Part shown: in pieces, positions 1 to 10,291 of the stretch
Layout: each line of letters opens with the position of its first letter
Numbering within the stretch: position 1 is the first letter of the stretch
Origin: CAWCKS01 sp963796195
GTDB lineage: Bacteria; Pseudomonadota; Alphaproteobacteria; Rhizobiales; Xanthobacteraceae
Length of the DNA stretch: 64,000 nt
Direction: 5' to 3'
Assembly (NCBI GenBank): GCA_963796195.1
Contig: CAWCKS010000014.1
Coordinates: 1,178,001 to 1,242,000 of the forward strand
The notes under the pieces: model-generated
Database searches by the model: none
What the model saw: only the letters and a program-made list of their open reading frames with translations
Told to the model about the DNA's origin: nothing
Made by a program: the position numbers and the translations under genes

Positions 1-543
1 CGCCGTAATGTGCAGCTTGGCGCCGCGCACCACGATGCCGTCCTTGTTGCGATCGACGATCCGCACGTAAAGATCGGGATCGTCCTGCTCGTGCGCGCGG
101 CGCTTGCGGTCGCCCTTCGGGTCGGTGATGACCTCGGCGGCCCGCAGATCGTTGTCGCGGCAGTAGCGATACATCCGCTCGATATTCTCAGCGTACTGCG
201 GATTGACCAGCGCGACCTCGTCCTTGACGCTCATCAGCGCCATGTAGACGCCCGAGACCAGCGTGCCGATCGAGGTGTGCTTCATCATCTCGATGCGCGT
301 TGCGAGATCGTCGGCGCTGCGCGGCACCTGATAGATGCGATGGGCTTCGCTGCCGTCCTCGGCCTTGTAGCGCCGGAGATCGCCATGTTCGGGGGAATCG
401 TATTCGTAGTCGGCGGCGGTCAGCTCGATCGGCACCTTGAACCGCGGGTGCGTGGTGATGTCGGCGATGTTCTCGCCGGCCCAAAGGGTCACGCGTCCGT
501 CACGCAGGCTCTCGACATATTGTTGCGGTGTTTTCAGAGCCAC
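1..543 (-). CDS. HpaB/AbfD-like flavin-dependent hydroxylase, N-terminal part (runs off left edge)
   Basis: The minus-strand frame is open for 181 codons from a GTG at 543 to the window edge, so the C-terminus is missing. The start is set by a GGGAGG ribosome site 7 nt upstream. The protein begins LKTPQQYVESLRDGR and continues through a TTHP segment to a VVRGAK motif, which is the pattern of the N-terminal domain of 4-hydroxyphenylacetate 3-monooxygenase / 4-hydroxybutyryl-CoA dehydratase proteins (about 480-500 aa in full). Members hydroxylate aromatics with reduced flavin or dehydrate acyl-CoAs; the substrate cannot be told here. It is the last gene of the leftward hydantoinase-transporter operon, 148 nt after the ATPase gene, so it may act on the imported compound. 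The family call is firm; the reaction is inferred. Confidence 0.75.
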   Translation of the reverse strand, partial: MALKTPQQYVESLRDGRVTLWAGENIADITTHPRFKVPIELTAADYEYDSPEHGDLRRYKAEDGSEAHRIYQVPRSADDLATRIEMMKHTSIGTLVSGVYMALMSVKDEVALVNPQYAENIERMYRYCRDNDLRAAEVITDPKGDRKRRAHEQDDPDLYVRIVDRNKDGIVVRGAKLHITA

Positions 544-691
544 AGGTCATCCTCCCGGTCGTTTGTTGTTTTGACGATCGTGTTGGCAGGCGGTCCTTTC
601 GAATTCGGCCGATGTCACGGCTTCTTTTCTATAGTCAACTCTATATCAATTTGGCGGCCGGCCGCCACTCGTGCACGCCTCAGACGTGCGA

Positions 692-1487
692 TTATCGGAT
701 CACATCCAAGTCGCTTCCCCGGCTCGCCGCAATCAGGCTCCGCGCATAGTCGGTCTGCGGCGCATGGAAGACGGCCTCCGTCGCGCCGGTCTCGACGATC
801 CGGCCATGCTGCATCACGGTGACCCGATCCGCCATATATCTGATGACGCCGAGATCGTGGCTGATGAAAAGGTAGGTGAGGTTGAGCCGCTGTTGCAGCT
901 CCTGCAGCATGTTGAGGACCTGCGCCTGCACCGACACGTCGAGCGCCGACGTCGGCTCGTCGAGAATCAGGAACTCCGGTTCGAGCGCCAGCGCTCGCGC
1001 AATGCAGATACGCTGGCGCTGCCCACCGGAAAACTCGTGCGGGAACCGCCACAAATGGTCGCGCTTGAGGCCGACGGTCGTGAGCAGTTCGACGACACGA
1101 TCGCGACGGGCGCGTCCCGACATCGGGCGGTAGCGCTGATGAATGACGAGCGGTTCGGCGACGATGTCGTGGACGGTCATGCGCGGGTTGAGCGAGGCAT
1201 GGGGATCCTGAAACACGATCTGCATTTTCTCGCGCAAGCGAAGCAGGTTTGCCGCCGAGAGCCGCGCAAGGTCCTCGCCGCGATAGCTGATGGTGCCCGC
1301 TGACGGCGCTTCCAGTGCAAGAATGAGCCGCGCCAGGGTCGACTTGCCTGATCCGGATTCGCCGACCAGTCCAAGGCACTCGCCGCTCTCGATCGCCAGT
1401 GATACATCGTCGAGCGCCACCACCTCCGCAGCGACGCTTGCGCGGCTGGTAGATCTTGCGGACGCCCTCGACGGCAAGCAGCGTCAT
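692..1487 (-). CDS. Dipeptide/oligopeptide ABC transporter ATP-binding protein (DppF/OppF type), one frameshift
   Basis: This is the second ATPase of a peptide-type importer. It has Walker A GESGSGKST, a Q-loop FQDPHASLNP, signature FSGGQRQR, Walker B LILDEPTSALD and the H-loop SHDLG. The ATG at 1485-1487 overlaps the TGA of the preceding ATPase as ATGA, which argues for translational coupling and for this start (MTLLAVEGVRKIYQ). The frame is broken near 1445-1450, between the first 15-18 residues and the VAAEVVALDDVSL segment. Both halves match the family, so a single-base error is more likely than decay. Length is about 265 aa, slightly short for the family (310-330) because the usual C-terminal oligopeptide extension is absent. 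It would couple ATP hydrolysis to transport by the permeases encoded at 2512-4423. Confidence 0.85.
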
Positions 1488-2504
1488 GGCGCGCGCTCGT
1501 TCAGCCGAATGCACGCGGCATGGTGGCTGGACCCGACCGCGAGCAGCGGCGGCCGGCCAGCAGTGCAGGCGGGTATTGCGAGCGCACAGCGCGGCTCGAA
1601 GCGACAACCAGGCGGCGGCTTGATCAGGTCCGGAACAACACCCGGCAAGCCCTTCAACGCCCCCCGCTCGAGATGACCCCGCGGCACCGCCGCAAGGAGA
1701 GCCGCAGTATAAGGATGGCGTGGCGCCTTGAAGACAGACTGCACTTCGCCGTCCTCGACAATATTACCTGCGTACATCACCGAAACGTGCGAGCAGATTT
1801 GCGCGACGACGCCGAGGTTATGGGTAATCAACAGCACCGCAAGATCGAGCTCTGCGACAAGCTCGCGGATGAGCTTGAGGATTTGCGCCTGCACCGTAAC
1901 ATCGAGCGCCGTCGTCGGTTCGTCGGCGATCAAGCAGATCTGGCCGTCCAATCAACGCCATCGCAATGAGCACGCGCTGGCGCATGCCTCCGGAGAACTG
2001 GTGCGGATAGTCATTGACCCGCAAATCCGGATCGCGAATGCCGACCTTGCGCAGCATCTCGACGGCAAGACGATGCGCAGCCGCCCGTTTCTCGCGCCGC
2101 GACGCGGCCGATGCGAGACCCAGAATCTCGTCGTTGCTCGCTGCAGCGTGCAAGGCCACGTCGACCATCTGCTCGCCGACGCGAAACGCCGGGTTCAGGT
2201 TCGTCGTTGGATCCTGGAAGATCATGCCGATGTGCTTGCCGCGCAGCTTGCGCATGGCGCGGTCATCCAGCGCCATCAGATTCCGGCCATCAAAGATGAT
2301 CTCGCCGCGCGAATAACGGCCCGGCGGCGTCGGCACCAGACGCGACACCGACAAGCCGGTGAGCGACTTGCCGCAACCGGTCTCGCCGACAAGGCCGCGG
2401 ATTTGTCCGCGCTCCAGCGCAAGATCGATGCCATTGAGCACAAGCGCTTCGCCGTCGTAGCTGCGCATGCTCAGGTGCAGATCGCGGATCTCCAGCAGCG
2501 CCAT
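1484..2504 (-). CDS. Dipeptide/oligopeptide ABC transporter ATP-binding protein (DppD/OppD type), one frameshift
   Basis: First ATPase of the importer. It starts MALLEIRDLHLSMRSYDGE, with Walker A GETGCGKS, Q-loop FQDPTTNLNP, signature FSGGMRQR, Walker B ADEPTTALD, and the C-terminal oligopeptide/dipeptide domain with the cysteine motif CRFEPRC typical of DppD/OppD. An extra G near 1930-1935 breaks the frame right at Walker B; removing it restores LLIADEPTTALD. The start at 2504 lies 7 nt downstream of the permease stop. About 340 aa, normal for the family. It pairs with the ATPase at 692-1487 as a heterodimer under the two permeases. Confidence 0.85.
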
Positions 2505-2511
2505 TTTTTGG

Positions 2512-3419
2512 TCAGCGCCTCGACTTCGGGTCGAGGACGTCGCGCAAGCCGTCGCCAAGCAGGTTGAAGCCGAACACCGCGAGGAAGATCGCAAATCCCG
2601 GAAACACCGCCGTCCACCAGTACTCCGGCATATAGCCGCGTGCGATCGCGAGCAGCGAGCCCCACTCCGGTGTCGGCGGCTTGATGCCGATGCCGACGAA
2701 GCCGAGTGCCGCGACGGTGAGGATCGCGAATCCCATGTCGAGCGACATCTTCACAATCACTGGGCCAAAAATATTCGGCAGGATGTGCTTGACCAGCAGG
2801 CGCGCGTTGCGAAGCGCCAAGGCTTCGCGCCGCGAGCACAAAAGTCTCTTCCTTCTTGGCGAGCACCTCGCCGCGCACGAGCCGCGCAAATCCCGGCCAC
2901 CACGACAAAGAGACTGCAATGATCATGTTGGCGGTGCCGGCGCCGAGCGCGGCAGCGACCGCCATCGCCAGGATCAATCCGGGAATGGTCAGCATCAGGT
3001 CGGTCAGCCGCATGATGATCTCGTCGACCCAGCGGCCGAAATAGCCCGAGATCGCGCCGAGCAGCGTGCCGACGCTGGCGCCGACCAGCACAACCGCAAG
3101 GCCGCACAGCAGTGAGACGCGCGTTCCGGCGACGACAAGCGAGAAGACGTCCTGACCGAGCTCATTGGTGCCGAACAGATGCTGTCAGGGACGGGGCCAG
3201 GAAACGCTCACGCGGCGCGATCCCGCCGACGATGTGCTCCGGAAACGGCACCAGCGACGGGCCGACGAGAACCACGAGAAGCAGGAACGCGCAGATCGCA
3301 AATCCAACCAGCGACAGCATCGAGCCGCGAAAGCGATAGAGGCCGCGCTTCCAGGCGTCGCGGCGCGCTGCCCACGCCTCCTCGCGATCCGACCGCGTCA
3401 GCTCCGACACCGCGCTCAT
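2512..3419 (-). CDS. Peptide-type ABC transporter permease (DppC/OppC type), two frameshifts
   Basis: Inner-membrane permease starting MSAVSELTRSDREEAW, with an N-terminal membrane segment (FAICAFLLLVVLVGPSLVPF), the HLFGTNELGQDVFS motif and the EAA loop region ending FNLLGDGLRDVLDPKSRR, all classic for DppC. Frames change near 3183 and near 2820. Each piece continues the family pattern, so the gene is probably intact in the organism. Its ATG overlaps the stop of the upstream permease gene (ATGA at 3416-3419), showing a coupled operon. It forms the channel with the DppB-type partner. Confidence 0.85.
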
Positions 3420-4423
3420 TCGAGCGACACCTTGGGATTGATCAGTCCGTAGGCGAGATCGACCAGCAAATTTACCGTGACGAACACCATGCCGATGCAC
3501 AGCGTCACGCCCATGACAGGCATGAAGTCCTGCGTGGTGATCGCCTTGGTCGCGTAGAGGCCGATGCCCGGCCAGTCGAACACGGTTTCGACCAGCACCG
3601 TGCCGCCGAGCAGCCAGCCAAAATACAAACCGATCACGGTGAGACTCGCCGACAGCGCGTTCTTCAGCACATATTTGAATATGATCAGACGTTGCGACAG
3701 GCCGAGCGCGCGCGCCGTCAGCACATAATCTTGCGACAGCACTTCAAGCGTCGAGGCGCGCATCATGCGGGTGATGGTCGCAAGCGGCGACAGCGATAGC
3801 GCGACCGCCGGCATCACCAGATACTGCAGCACCAGCCAGAAGGTGCCGAGGTCGCCGGCGATCAGGGCATCGACCGTGTAGAAGCCGGTCCAGTGCGCCG
3901 GCGGCGACTGGATGATCGGCAGCCGGCCGCCGAGCGGCAGCCAGCCGAGCCACATGGCGAATGCCAGCTGCAACAGCAGGCCAAGGAAGAAACGCGGGAT
4001 CGAAATCGCGCCAAGCGAGATGGCGCGCGAGGCAACGTCAGGCCAGCGGTCGCGATAAACGGCGGAAATCAGCCCGGCGGGAATGCCGATCACGATGGCG
4101 ACGGCCATCGCGGCGATCACGAGCTCCAGTGTTGCCGGCAAATAGGCCCTGAGCTCGGTGAGCACCGGTTGTCGCGATTGAATTGAGCGGCCCCAGTCGC
4201 CGGTAGCGAGCCCCCTGGCGTAGTTGACGTACTGCACGATCAGCGGCTGGTTGAGCCCAAATTCCGCGCGCAGCGCTTCGATCTCCTGCTTCGTCGCCTG
4301 CGGCCCGGCGGCAAGTTGAACCGGATCGCCGGGCAGGATGCGCCCGACCACGAACACAAGCAGTGACAACCCGATGAAGACCGGGATCAGGAGAAGGATG
4401 CGGCGAACGACAAAGCGCAGCAT
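3416..4423 (-). CDS. Peptide-type ABC transporter permease (DppB/OppB type)
   Basis: Intact 335-aa inner-membrane permease, MLRFVVRRILLLIPVFIGLS at the N-terminus, followed by the GRILPGDP motif and about six membrane segments. The conserved EAA-type loop (LSQDYVLTARALGLS) contacts the ATPases. It is the first gene of the transporter block after the binding protein but is separated from it by a 197-nt segment full of inverted repeats. Substrate class (peptides, nickel or other oligopeptide-like compounds) follows from the family only; the neighbouring hydantoinase suggests cyclic amides or pyroglutamyl-type compounds. Confidence 0.93.
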   Translation of the reverse strand: MLRFVVRRILLLIPVFIGLSLLVFVVGRILPGDPVQLAAGPQATKQEIEALRAEFGLNQPLIVQYVNYARGLATGDWGRSIQSRQPVLTELRAYLPATLELVIAAMAVAIVIGIPAGLISAVYRDRWPDVASRAISLGAISIPRFFLGLLLQLAFAMWLGWLPLGGRLPIIQSPPAHWTGFYTVDALIAGDLGTFWLVLQYLVMPAVALSLSPLATITRMMRASTLEVLSQDYVLTARALGLSQRLIIFKYVLKNALSASLTVIGLYFGWLLGGTVLVETVFDWPGIGLYATKAITTQDFMPVMGVTLCIGMVFVTVNLLVDLAYGLINPKVSLE

Positions 4424-4620
4424 TTATTTATTTGAGGGACGTCCGCGAAAGCGGGGACCCATATCCACAGCAGAAAAGGGACGACAGGGTGCGCCGCCAG
4501 CCTCTCTGCAAGCCAACGCGCACCAGGCTTATGGGTCCCCTCAGGCCAAACACTTGTTTGGCCGACGTTCGCGGGAACGACTAATATTAATGGCCTGTCG
4601 AAACGCTGCGGGAGGCAGCA
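4424..4620 (-). repeat. Interspersed palindromic element between binding-protein and permease genes
   Basis: A non-coding 197-nt segment inside the operon. It contains inverted 11-bp arms GGGGACCCATA (4453-4463) and TATGGGTCCCC (4530-4540), a perfect 9-bp palindrome GGCCAAACA/TGTTTGGCC (4544-4563), and a third small hairpin CGTTC/GAACG (4566-4579). The GCGAAAGCGGGGACCCATA-like wording resembles short interspersed palindromes I know from Bradyrhizobium genomes (recollection, not a search). Lying just after the binding-protein stop, the stems could protect or attenuate the mRNA so that more binding protein than permease is made. Confidence 0.6.
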
Positions 4621-6192
4621 TCACGACTTCAGCGACAGATCGAACAGCTCCGGCGCATTCGAGGCGATCGGCACGAACTTGAAGTTCTGTACGTCCGACC
4701 GGATCGCGAGCTTGCGCTTTTCGAGCACACCGAAGATGTCGGGCGCATCGGCGACGATCTGCTCCTGCAGCTGCTTGTAGATCGCCGCGCGCTTGGCCTG
4801 ATCCGTCTCGGCGCGACCCTGTTCGATGAGCTGGTCCACCTTGGCATTCTTGTAGACCATATTCTGCCAGTTTCCGTTGTTGACCGAATCATAAGCCGCG
4901 AACGCGATGTTGTCGGGATCGCCGAAGTTGGCGGTCTGGTAGACCGGGAAGAAGTCCGGCGCCGTCTGCGGCGTTTTGGTCACGCCACCATGTCGGGCCA
5001 GACCATCGGCTTGATGTCGAGGTCGATATTCAGCTTCTTCAGGGCTGTCGAGCAGCACGAGGCTACCAGCGGCGTTGCCTGTTCGAGGCCGGTGACGTGC
5101 GTCATCGTCAGCTTGAAGCCGCCGTTGGGCGTCGAGGTCTTGGCCAAGAACTCCTTCGCCTTGGCAAGATCGGTGCGCGGCACTTTGAGATCGTAATCGA
5201 AACCAAAGATGCCGGTCGGCAGCGGGCCAGCCATCAGCTCCGCGTAGCCCGCGAGTTCGAGCATCGCCTTGTAGTCGAACGCGTAGGACACCGCACGGCG
5301 CAAGTTGACGTCCTTCAACGGACCGTTCTCGGTGTTCATCTTGATCGAGAAGGTGCGGAATTCCGGCTCGATGACCAGATCGACCCCGGGCTTGCCCTTC
5401 AGCGCATCCATGTCTTCCGAGGTCAGGTCCATCGCCATGTGGACCTGGCCGGCCTGGATCATGTTGCGCTGCTTCACGGTCTCGCGAACGATTTGCCAGA
5501 TCACGTTTGTGACGTTGCCGCCGCCCTTGCGCCAGGCGTCCGGTGCGCGCTCGAGCTTCATACAGATTGCCGGGCTCTGATCGTTTCAGCACGAAGGCGC
5601 CGGATCCCGCGATATTGGCGCCAAGCCAGGCCTGGCCGTCGTCGGATCGGCCTTGTTGGCCTCGACCGACTTCGGATTGACGATCCATTGCCACGGCAGC
5701 ACCTGCAGGAAGGCGACGAACGGCTTGACCAGCTTGAACTCGACCGTGGTCGGATCGATCACCTTGACCGAGTTCGGGCCCGAGCACCGAATTGACCATC
5801 CAGCCGTTGCCCTTCTTCAGTCGCCTGATGCGATCGAACGAGTATTTGACCGCCGCCGCATCGACCGGCGAGCCGTCGTGGAATTTGGCCGCCGGGTTGA
5901 GCTTGAACGTGAATGTCATGCCGTCAGGTGACGTCGTCCAGGATTGCGCAAGACCGGGCACCGGTTGCGGCGGGTTGCCCTCGACCCTCACCAGGCTGTC
6001 GTAGACATTGCGCATCATCCACGCAGGAGAATATCCGGTCGTCACGTGCGGATCGAAATTCGGGATGTCCTGGCCCGAAGCGATGATCAGGACCTTGCGT
6101 GCGCCCTGTGCAAGAGAGATGTCGGACAGCGACAACGAAGTCGCTGCGGCTCCGGCCCCTGCCAACACTGCGCGCCTGGAAATTAGCAGCAT
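4621..6192 (-). CDS. ABC transporter substrate-binding protein, family 5 (peptide/nickel type), at least two frameshifts
   Basis: Periplasmic binding protein with a twin-arginine-like leader (MLLISRRAVLAGAGAAA) and the SBP_bac_5 core: LAQSWTTSPDGMTFTFKLNP, KFHDGSPVDAAAVKYSFDR, LRRAVSYAFDYKAM and a C-terminal DAPDIFGVLEKRKLAI region. The ATG at 6190-6192 is preferred over the GTG at 6216 because GGAGG lies 7 nt upstream of it. The frame shifts near 5790, again near 5560-5620 and back near 4980; the order of conserved blocks is unbroken, about 520 aa in total. It should deliver substrate to the DppBC-type permease and is encoded 32 nt after the hydantoinase gene. Confidence 0.85.
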   Translation of the reverse strand: MLLISRRAVLAGAGAAATSLSLSDISLAQGARKVLIIASGQDIPNFDPHVTTGYSPAWMMRNVYDSLVRVEGNPPQPVPGLAQSWTTSPDGMTFTFKLNPAAKFHDGSPVDAAAVKYSFDRIRRLKKGNGWMVNSVLGPELGQGDRSDHGRVQAGQAVRRLPAGAAVAMDRQSEVGRGQQGRSDDGQAWLGANIAGSGAFVLKRSEPGNLYEARARTGRLAQGRRQRHKRDLANRSRDREAAQHDPGRPGPHGDGPDLGRHGCAEGQARGRSGHRAGIPHLLDQDEHRERSVEGRQLAPCGVLRVRLQGDARTRGLRGADGWPAADRHLWFRLRSQSAAHRSCQGEGVLGQDLDAQRRLQADDDARHRPRTGNAAGSLVLLDSPEEAEYRPRHQADGLARHGGVTKTPQTAPDFFPVYQTANFGDPDNIAFAAYDSVNNGNWQNMVYKNAKVDQLIEQGRAETDQAKRAAIYKQLQEQIVADAPDIFGVLEKRKLAIRSDVQNFKFVPIASNAPELFDLSLKS

Positions 6193-6224
6193 CTGGAACC
6201 TCCGATTGATTTTCACTGACGTTT

Positions 6225-9200
6225 CTATTCTGCGGCGGTCATCGCCGCAGGACTGTAACCGTAATCCGACTTCGCTTTGTCCGGCGTGATGTAGCCTTCG
6301 GCGAGATCGGTCTCGATCGATGCGCGCCGCCGCTTGCGCGGATCACCATATCCCGCGCCGCCCGGCAACACCATTTCGATCACATCGTCTTCGTTGGCGA
6401 GTTGCACGAGCTCGCCGGTGCCGCAGTCGCGCTTGAGCTTGCCGGCCCGGTCGTAGACCGCGCCGCGCGCCATCCCGCCGGCGCGACCATCGAACAGTCC
6501 TTCCGGGCTCAAGCCCACGCCTTCCGGATAGACCGACACCAGCGTGGTCTGCCCGTCGGTGACAAGACGGCGCACTCGCACGCGCTGGCCGAGGCCGCCG
6601 CGGTACTCGCCGGCACCACCGGAATCCGCGATGAAGCTCTTTTCCAGCACCAACACGGGCACGCGACTCTCGAACATCTCGATCGAGGTGTTGGCGGCGG
6701 AGGTCGGGTAGAGCATGCCCGACTTGCCGTCACTGTGAGCAGAGGCTCCCTGCCCGCCTCCCATGAACAGCAGGTCCGAATAGGTGCTGCCGTCAGTGAG
6801 CCGGCCATAGACATTGGCGGCAAGCGGCAGTCCGGTGAAAGCCTGCACCTGACGCGGCGCTGCTGCGGCCAGCGAGCGAAAAATGTTCGGCGCCAGATAC
6901 CAGCCGGTGCGGGTGCGCAGGTTGACCGCCGCGGGCTTCTCGCAATTCAGGATCGATCCTTCCGGGCGCCTCGACCGTGAACGGCCGATAGCAGCCGGCA
7001 TTGCCGCGCACGTTCGGCGTTAACATCGATTTCAGCGGATAAGTCGCGTGCGCGGCGGTGTAGTTGAGCGTCGAGTTGAGGCCGCCCTGCGACACCTGGG
7101 GCGGCGCACCGGCAAAGTCGACGGTGATGGTGTCGTCCTTCACCGTCAGCGCGACCGGGTAGGTCATCGGCGTGCCGAGCGGATTGTTGGTGATCGTGCT
7201 CCGGTACTCGCCATCGGGCAGCGCGCGGATCGCCTCCCGCATCGCCTTCTCGGAACGGCCCTGCACGACCGCTGCGAGCGCGCGCAGGTCCTGCAAGTCC
7301 ATAGTCGCGCATCAGAGCCACCAAGCGTTGCGCGCCAAGCGTATTCGCGACGACGAATGACTGGATATCGCCCAGCACCTGATGATTGTTGCGGACGTTC
7401 TCGGCAATCAACCGATGCAACGTCTCGTTCGGCTTGCCCGCCTCGTAAAGCTTCATCGGCGGGATCTGCAGGCCTTCCTCGTAGATCTCGCGCGCGTGCA
7501 GCGAATCCTTGGTCCCGCCGATATCGGAGACGTGGCCAACGGTGCCGGTCAGGCCGACCAGCCCGTCGCCGTTGAACACCGGCGTGACCACCGCGATGTC
7601 GAACAGGTGTCCGGCACAGAGCCATGGATCGTTGGTGACCAGCACGTCGCCAGCCTTCAGCGTCTCCTTCGGATACGCAGCAAGGAGCGCCTTGACCGCC
7701 CGTGGCAGCGTCAGGTTGAAGACTGGCATCGCCCGCGGTGAGTGCGCCAGCGTCTCGCCATCGGAATCCAACAGCTCGCAGGCGAAGTCCTGCGCTTCCG
7801 AGATGACCAGCGAGAAGGCGGTGCGGCAGACCGTCAGCCACATCTCTTCGGTGACGTTGACGAGCCGGCTCCACATGATCTCGAGCGAGATCGGATCGCG
7901 CTCGATCAACTCCATCGCCTGAGCCAACGGCGTCTCGGTCGTGATCCGCGCCGACGGCGCCTCGGGCACATGCACCGCGATGCGGAGGTTCAAGGTGTCG
8001 TCGACCGTGATCCGGTCGCCAGCGGCGATCACGGTGGTCGCCTCGCGCTCTTCGACGATGGCCGGCCCGGCAATTTCATCACCGGGCTTGAGCGCATAGC
8101 GGTCCCACACCGTCACTTCTTGAGAGCGGCCGTCGAACCAGGCGCTGCGGCGTCCCTTGACCTTGCCAGTCGCGCCGCCGACCGCGCCGGTGATCCGCAC
8201 TTGCGGATCAGGCGCGCTACAGCGGACGCGGAAGTTCAGGCCTTCGAAGCGCGCCGCCTTCGGCACCTCGGCATAACGTTGTGCGTAAACCTTGTGGAAG
8301 GCGTCGCGGATCGCATCCAGTGTCTGATTGGAAAGCAAACCATCGGGCAACGGTACTGCGATATCGTGCATCTGGCCGACCAGCCGCATGTCGGCAATGC
8401 GCTCGACGCGCACGGCAGCGTGCGGAATGCCTACGTCTAGAAGCTTGCGGCGCCCTTCCATCTCAAGCGTTTCGAGCAATGTGTTGAGGCGCGGCGCGTC
8501 GAAGCCAGCCGCAAACTCGATGATCGACGAGCGCGCCGTCTCGAACGATAGCGGCGCCGTCAGGAAGCCAAGTGCCGACGCCGCGCCTGATGCCGGCGGC
8601 ACGATCACTTCGCGCACACCAAGTGCGCGGGCAACGCCAGCCGCAAACGCCGGTCCCGCGCCACCAAAGCCGACGATCGAATAGTTGCGCGGATCCTTGC
8701 CCTTCTCGACGAGATGGACGCGCGCGGCGGCCGCCATTGCTTCCGTCACGACGGCATGCACGCCTTCGGCTGCGGCCTCGACGCTCATCCCCAGTGGGTC
8801 GGCAATCTTCTTCAGTGCGGTTCGCGCAGCCTCGACGTCGAGTTGCATGCGGCCGCCGAGAAAGAAAGCCGGATCGTAAAAGCCGAGCACGAGATTGGCA
8901 TCGGTGACGGTCGGCTCGGTGCCGCTATTGCCGTAGCAGGCCGGTCCGGGAGCCGCGCCCGCGGAATGCGGACCGACCCGCAGCAGGCCAACTTCATCGA
9001 TCCGCGCAATCGAACCGCCGCCCGCGCCAATCTCGATCATGTCGATGACCGGCGCCTTGATTGGCAGCCCCGAGCCACGCTTGAAGCGATGCACGCGCGC
9101 CGCTTCCATGACAGGCGCAACCTCGGTGCGACCGTTCTCGATCAAACAGGCCTTTGCCGTGGTCCCACCCATGTCGAAGGAGATCACGTCGGACTTGCCG

Positions 9201-10054
9201 GCAAGCCCGCCGAACAGCGCGGTGGCAAGGCCGCCGCCGGCCGGACCGGACTCCAGCAACCGGATCGGTACCGTGCTTGCCGTTTCCGGCGAGACCAGGC
9301 CGCCCGCGGAATGCATCAGACGAAGATCGCCGCGAAAGCCGCGCGCTCGCAAATCGCGCTCGAGGCGCGCGACATAGCGGGCCATCAGCGGCTGCACATA
9401 GGCATTGGCGCAGGTCGTCACGCAGCGCTGGTACTCGCCAAGCTCGGCGACGACGTCGCACGACAGCGAGACCGACAATTGTGGATGGGATTCGCGCGCG
9501 ATCTCGGCGACCCGCCGCTCATGCCGATCATTGGCGTAGGCATGCAGGAAGCAGACCGCGATCGCGGCTACGCCTTCGCTCACCAGTTGGTCGAGCATTG
9601 CGCGGACCTGAGCTTCATCCAGCGCCGCGATCACGGCGCCGTTGCGGTCGAGCCGCTCGCGCACTTCGAGGCGCCGATGACGCGGCACCAGCGGTTCGGG
9701 GAAGCCGAGGAACAGATCATAGATGTCGTAGCGTTGCTCGGTCCCCATTTCGAGGATGTCACGAAAGCCTTCAGTCGTGATCAGGCCGAGTTTCGCGCCG
9801 CGACGTTCAATGATGGCATTGGTGACGAGGGTGGTGCCGTGGACGATTTCGCCGACGTCGCCGAGGCCGATACCTGCCGCCTTGGTCAGCTCGTCAAGGC
9901 CGATCAGCGCGGACTCGGCCGGGTCATGCGCCGACGTCAGCCGCTTGTGCAGGCGCACCGTACCACCGGCGCGATCTTCGAGGATAAAATCGGTGAACGT
10001 GCCGCCGATATCAAAGCCGATGCGCCAGAAGGTTTGGCCGTTCATTGCTGCCAT
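6225..10054 (-). CDS. Fused HyuA-HyuB hydantoinase/5-oxoprolinase-type enzyme, two frameshifts
   Basis: ATP-dependent cyclic-amide hydrolase of the hydantoinase/oxoprolinase family. Residues 1-about 690 are the HyuA half: DIGGTFTDF near residue 14, HGTTLVTNAIIERRGAKLGL, and DMGGTTAKACLIENG (actin-like ATPase motifs). From about residue 720 the HyuB half begins (DPISLEIMWSRLVNVTEEMW, TNDPWLCAGHLFD, VLPGGAGYGDP). The halves are separate genes in many bacteria but joined in eukaryotic oxoprolinase; here the single long frame spans the junction, so the fusion is real. Frameshifts lie near 7297 and near 6955 (an extra G). Total about 1,275 aa. The start at 10054 (MAAMNGQ) has a weak ribosome site; 10045 is an alternative. 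First gene of the leftward operon. Confidence 0.88.
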
Positions 10055-10291
10055 TTCTTGTTCTCAATCCTGCCTCTCGGCATCCTCGTCATGACAAACC
10101 GAACTGCGGAAGCCAACTCTCTAAGTTAGGCAGCATGCGCTCTCAAGTTGAGCACAAGTGCTCGGCGATCAGTCGTTCAAGGCAATACTCACTCCGACGG
10201 CGGCGCATGGCAACGGGGCAACCGGGAATACTTGACCGGCAGAGCCGTCTGGGTGACCTTGCGACCTGCAATTTTTAAGGGTCTGGCGGCG
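10055..10291. promoter_or_regulatory. Divergent promoter region between hydantoinase operon and amidohydrolase
   Basis: This 237-nt gap lies between the leftward hydantoinase start and the rightward amidohydrolase start and must hold both promoters. No clear operator, sigma-factor match or riboswitch could be picked out by eye. Longer reading-frame extensions across it (from 10148 rightward) lack family similarity and are not taken as coding. Confidence 0.4.

Noticed and set aside
10..822. 270-aa plus-strand frame at the left edge
   Set aside because: Antisense shadow of the HpaB-like gene, which has a ribosome site and family motifs.
8714..10129. 471-aa plus-strand open frame opposite the hydantoinase gene
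   Set aside because: It is a high-GC shadow of the well-supported HyuA reading frame on the other strand and has no recognisable domain.
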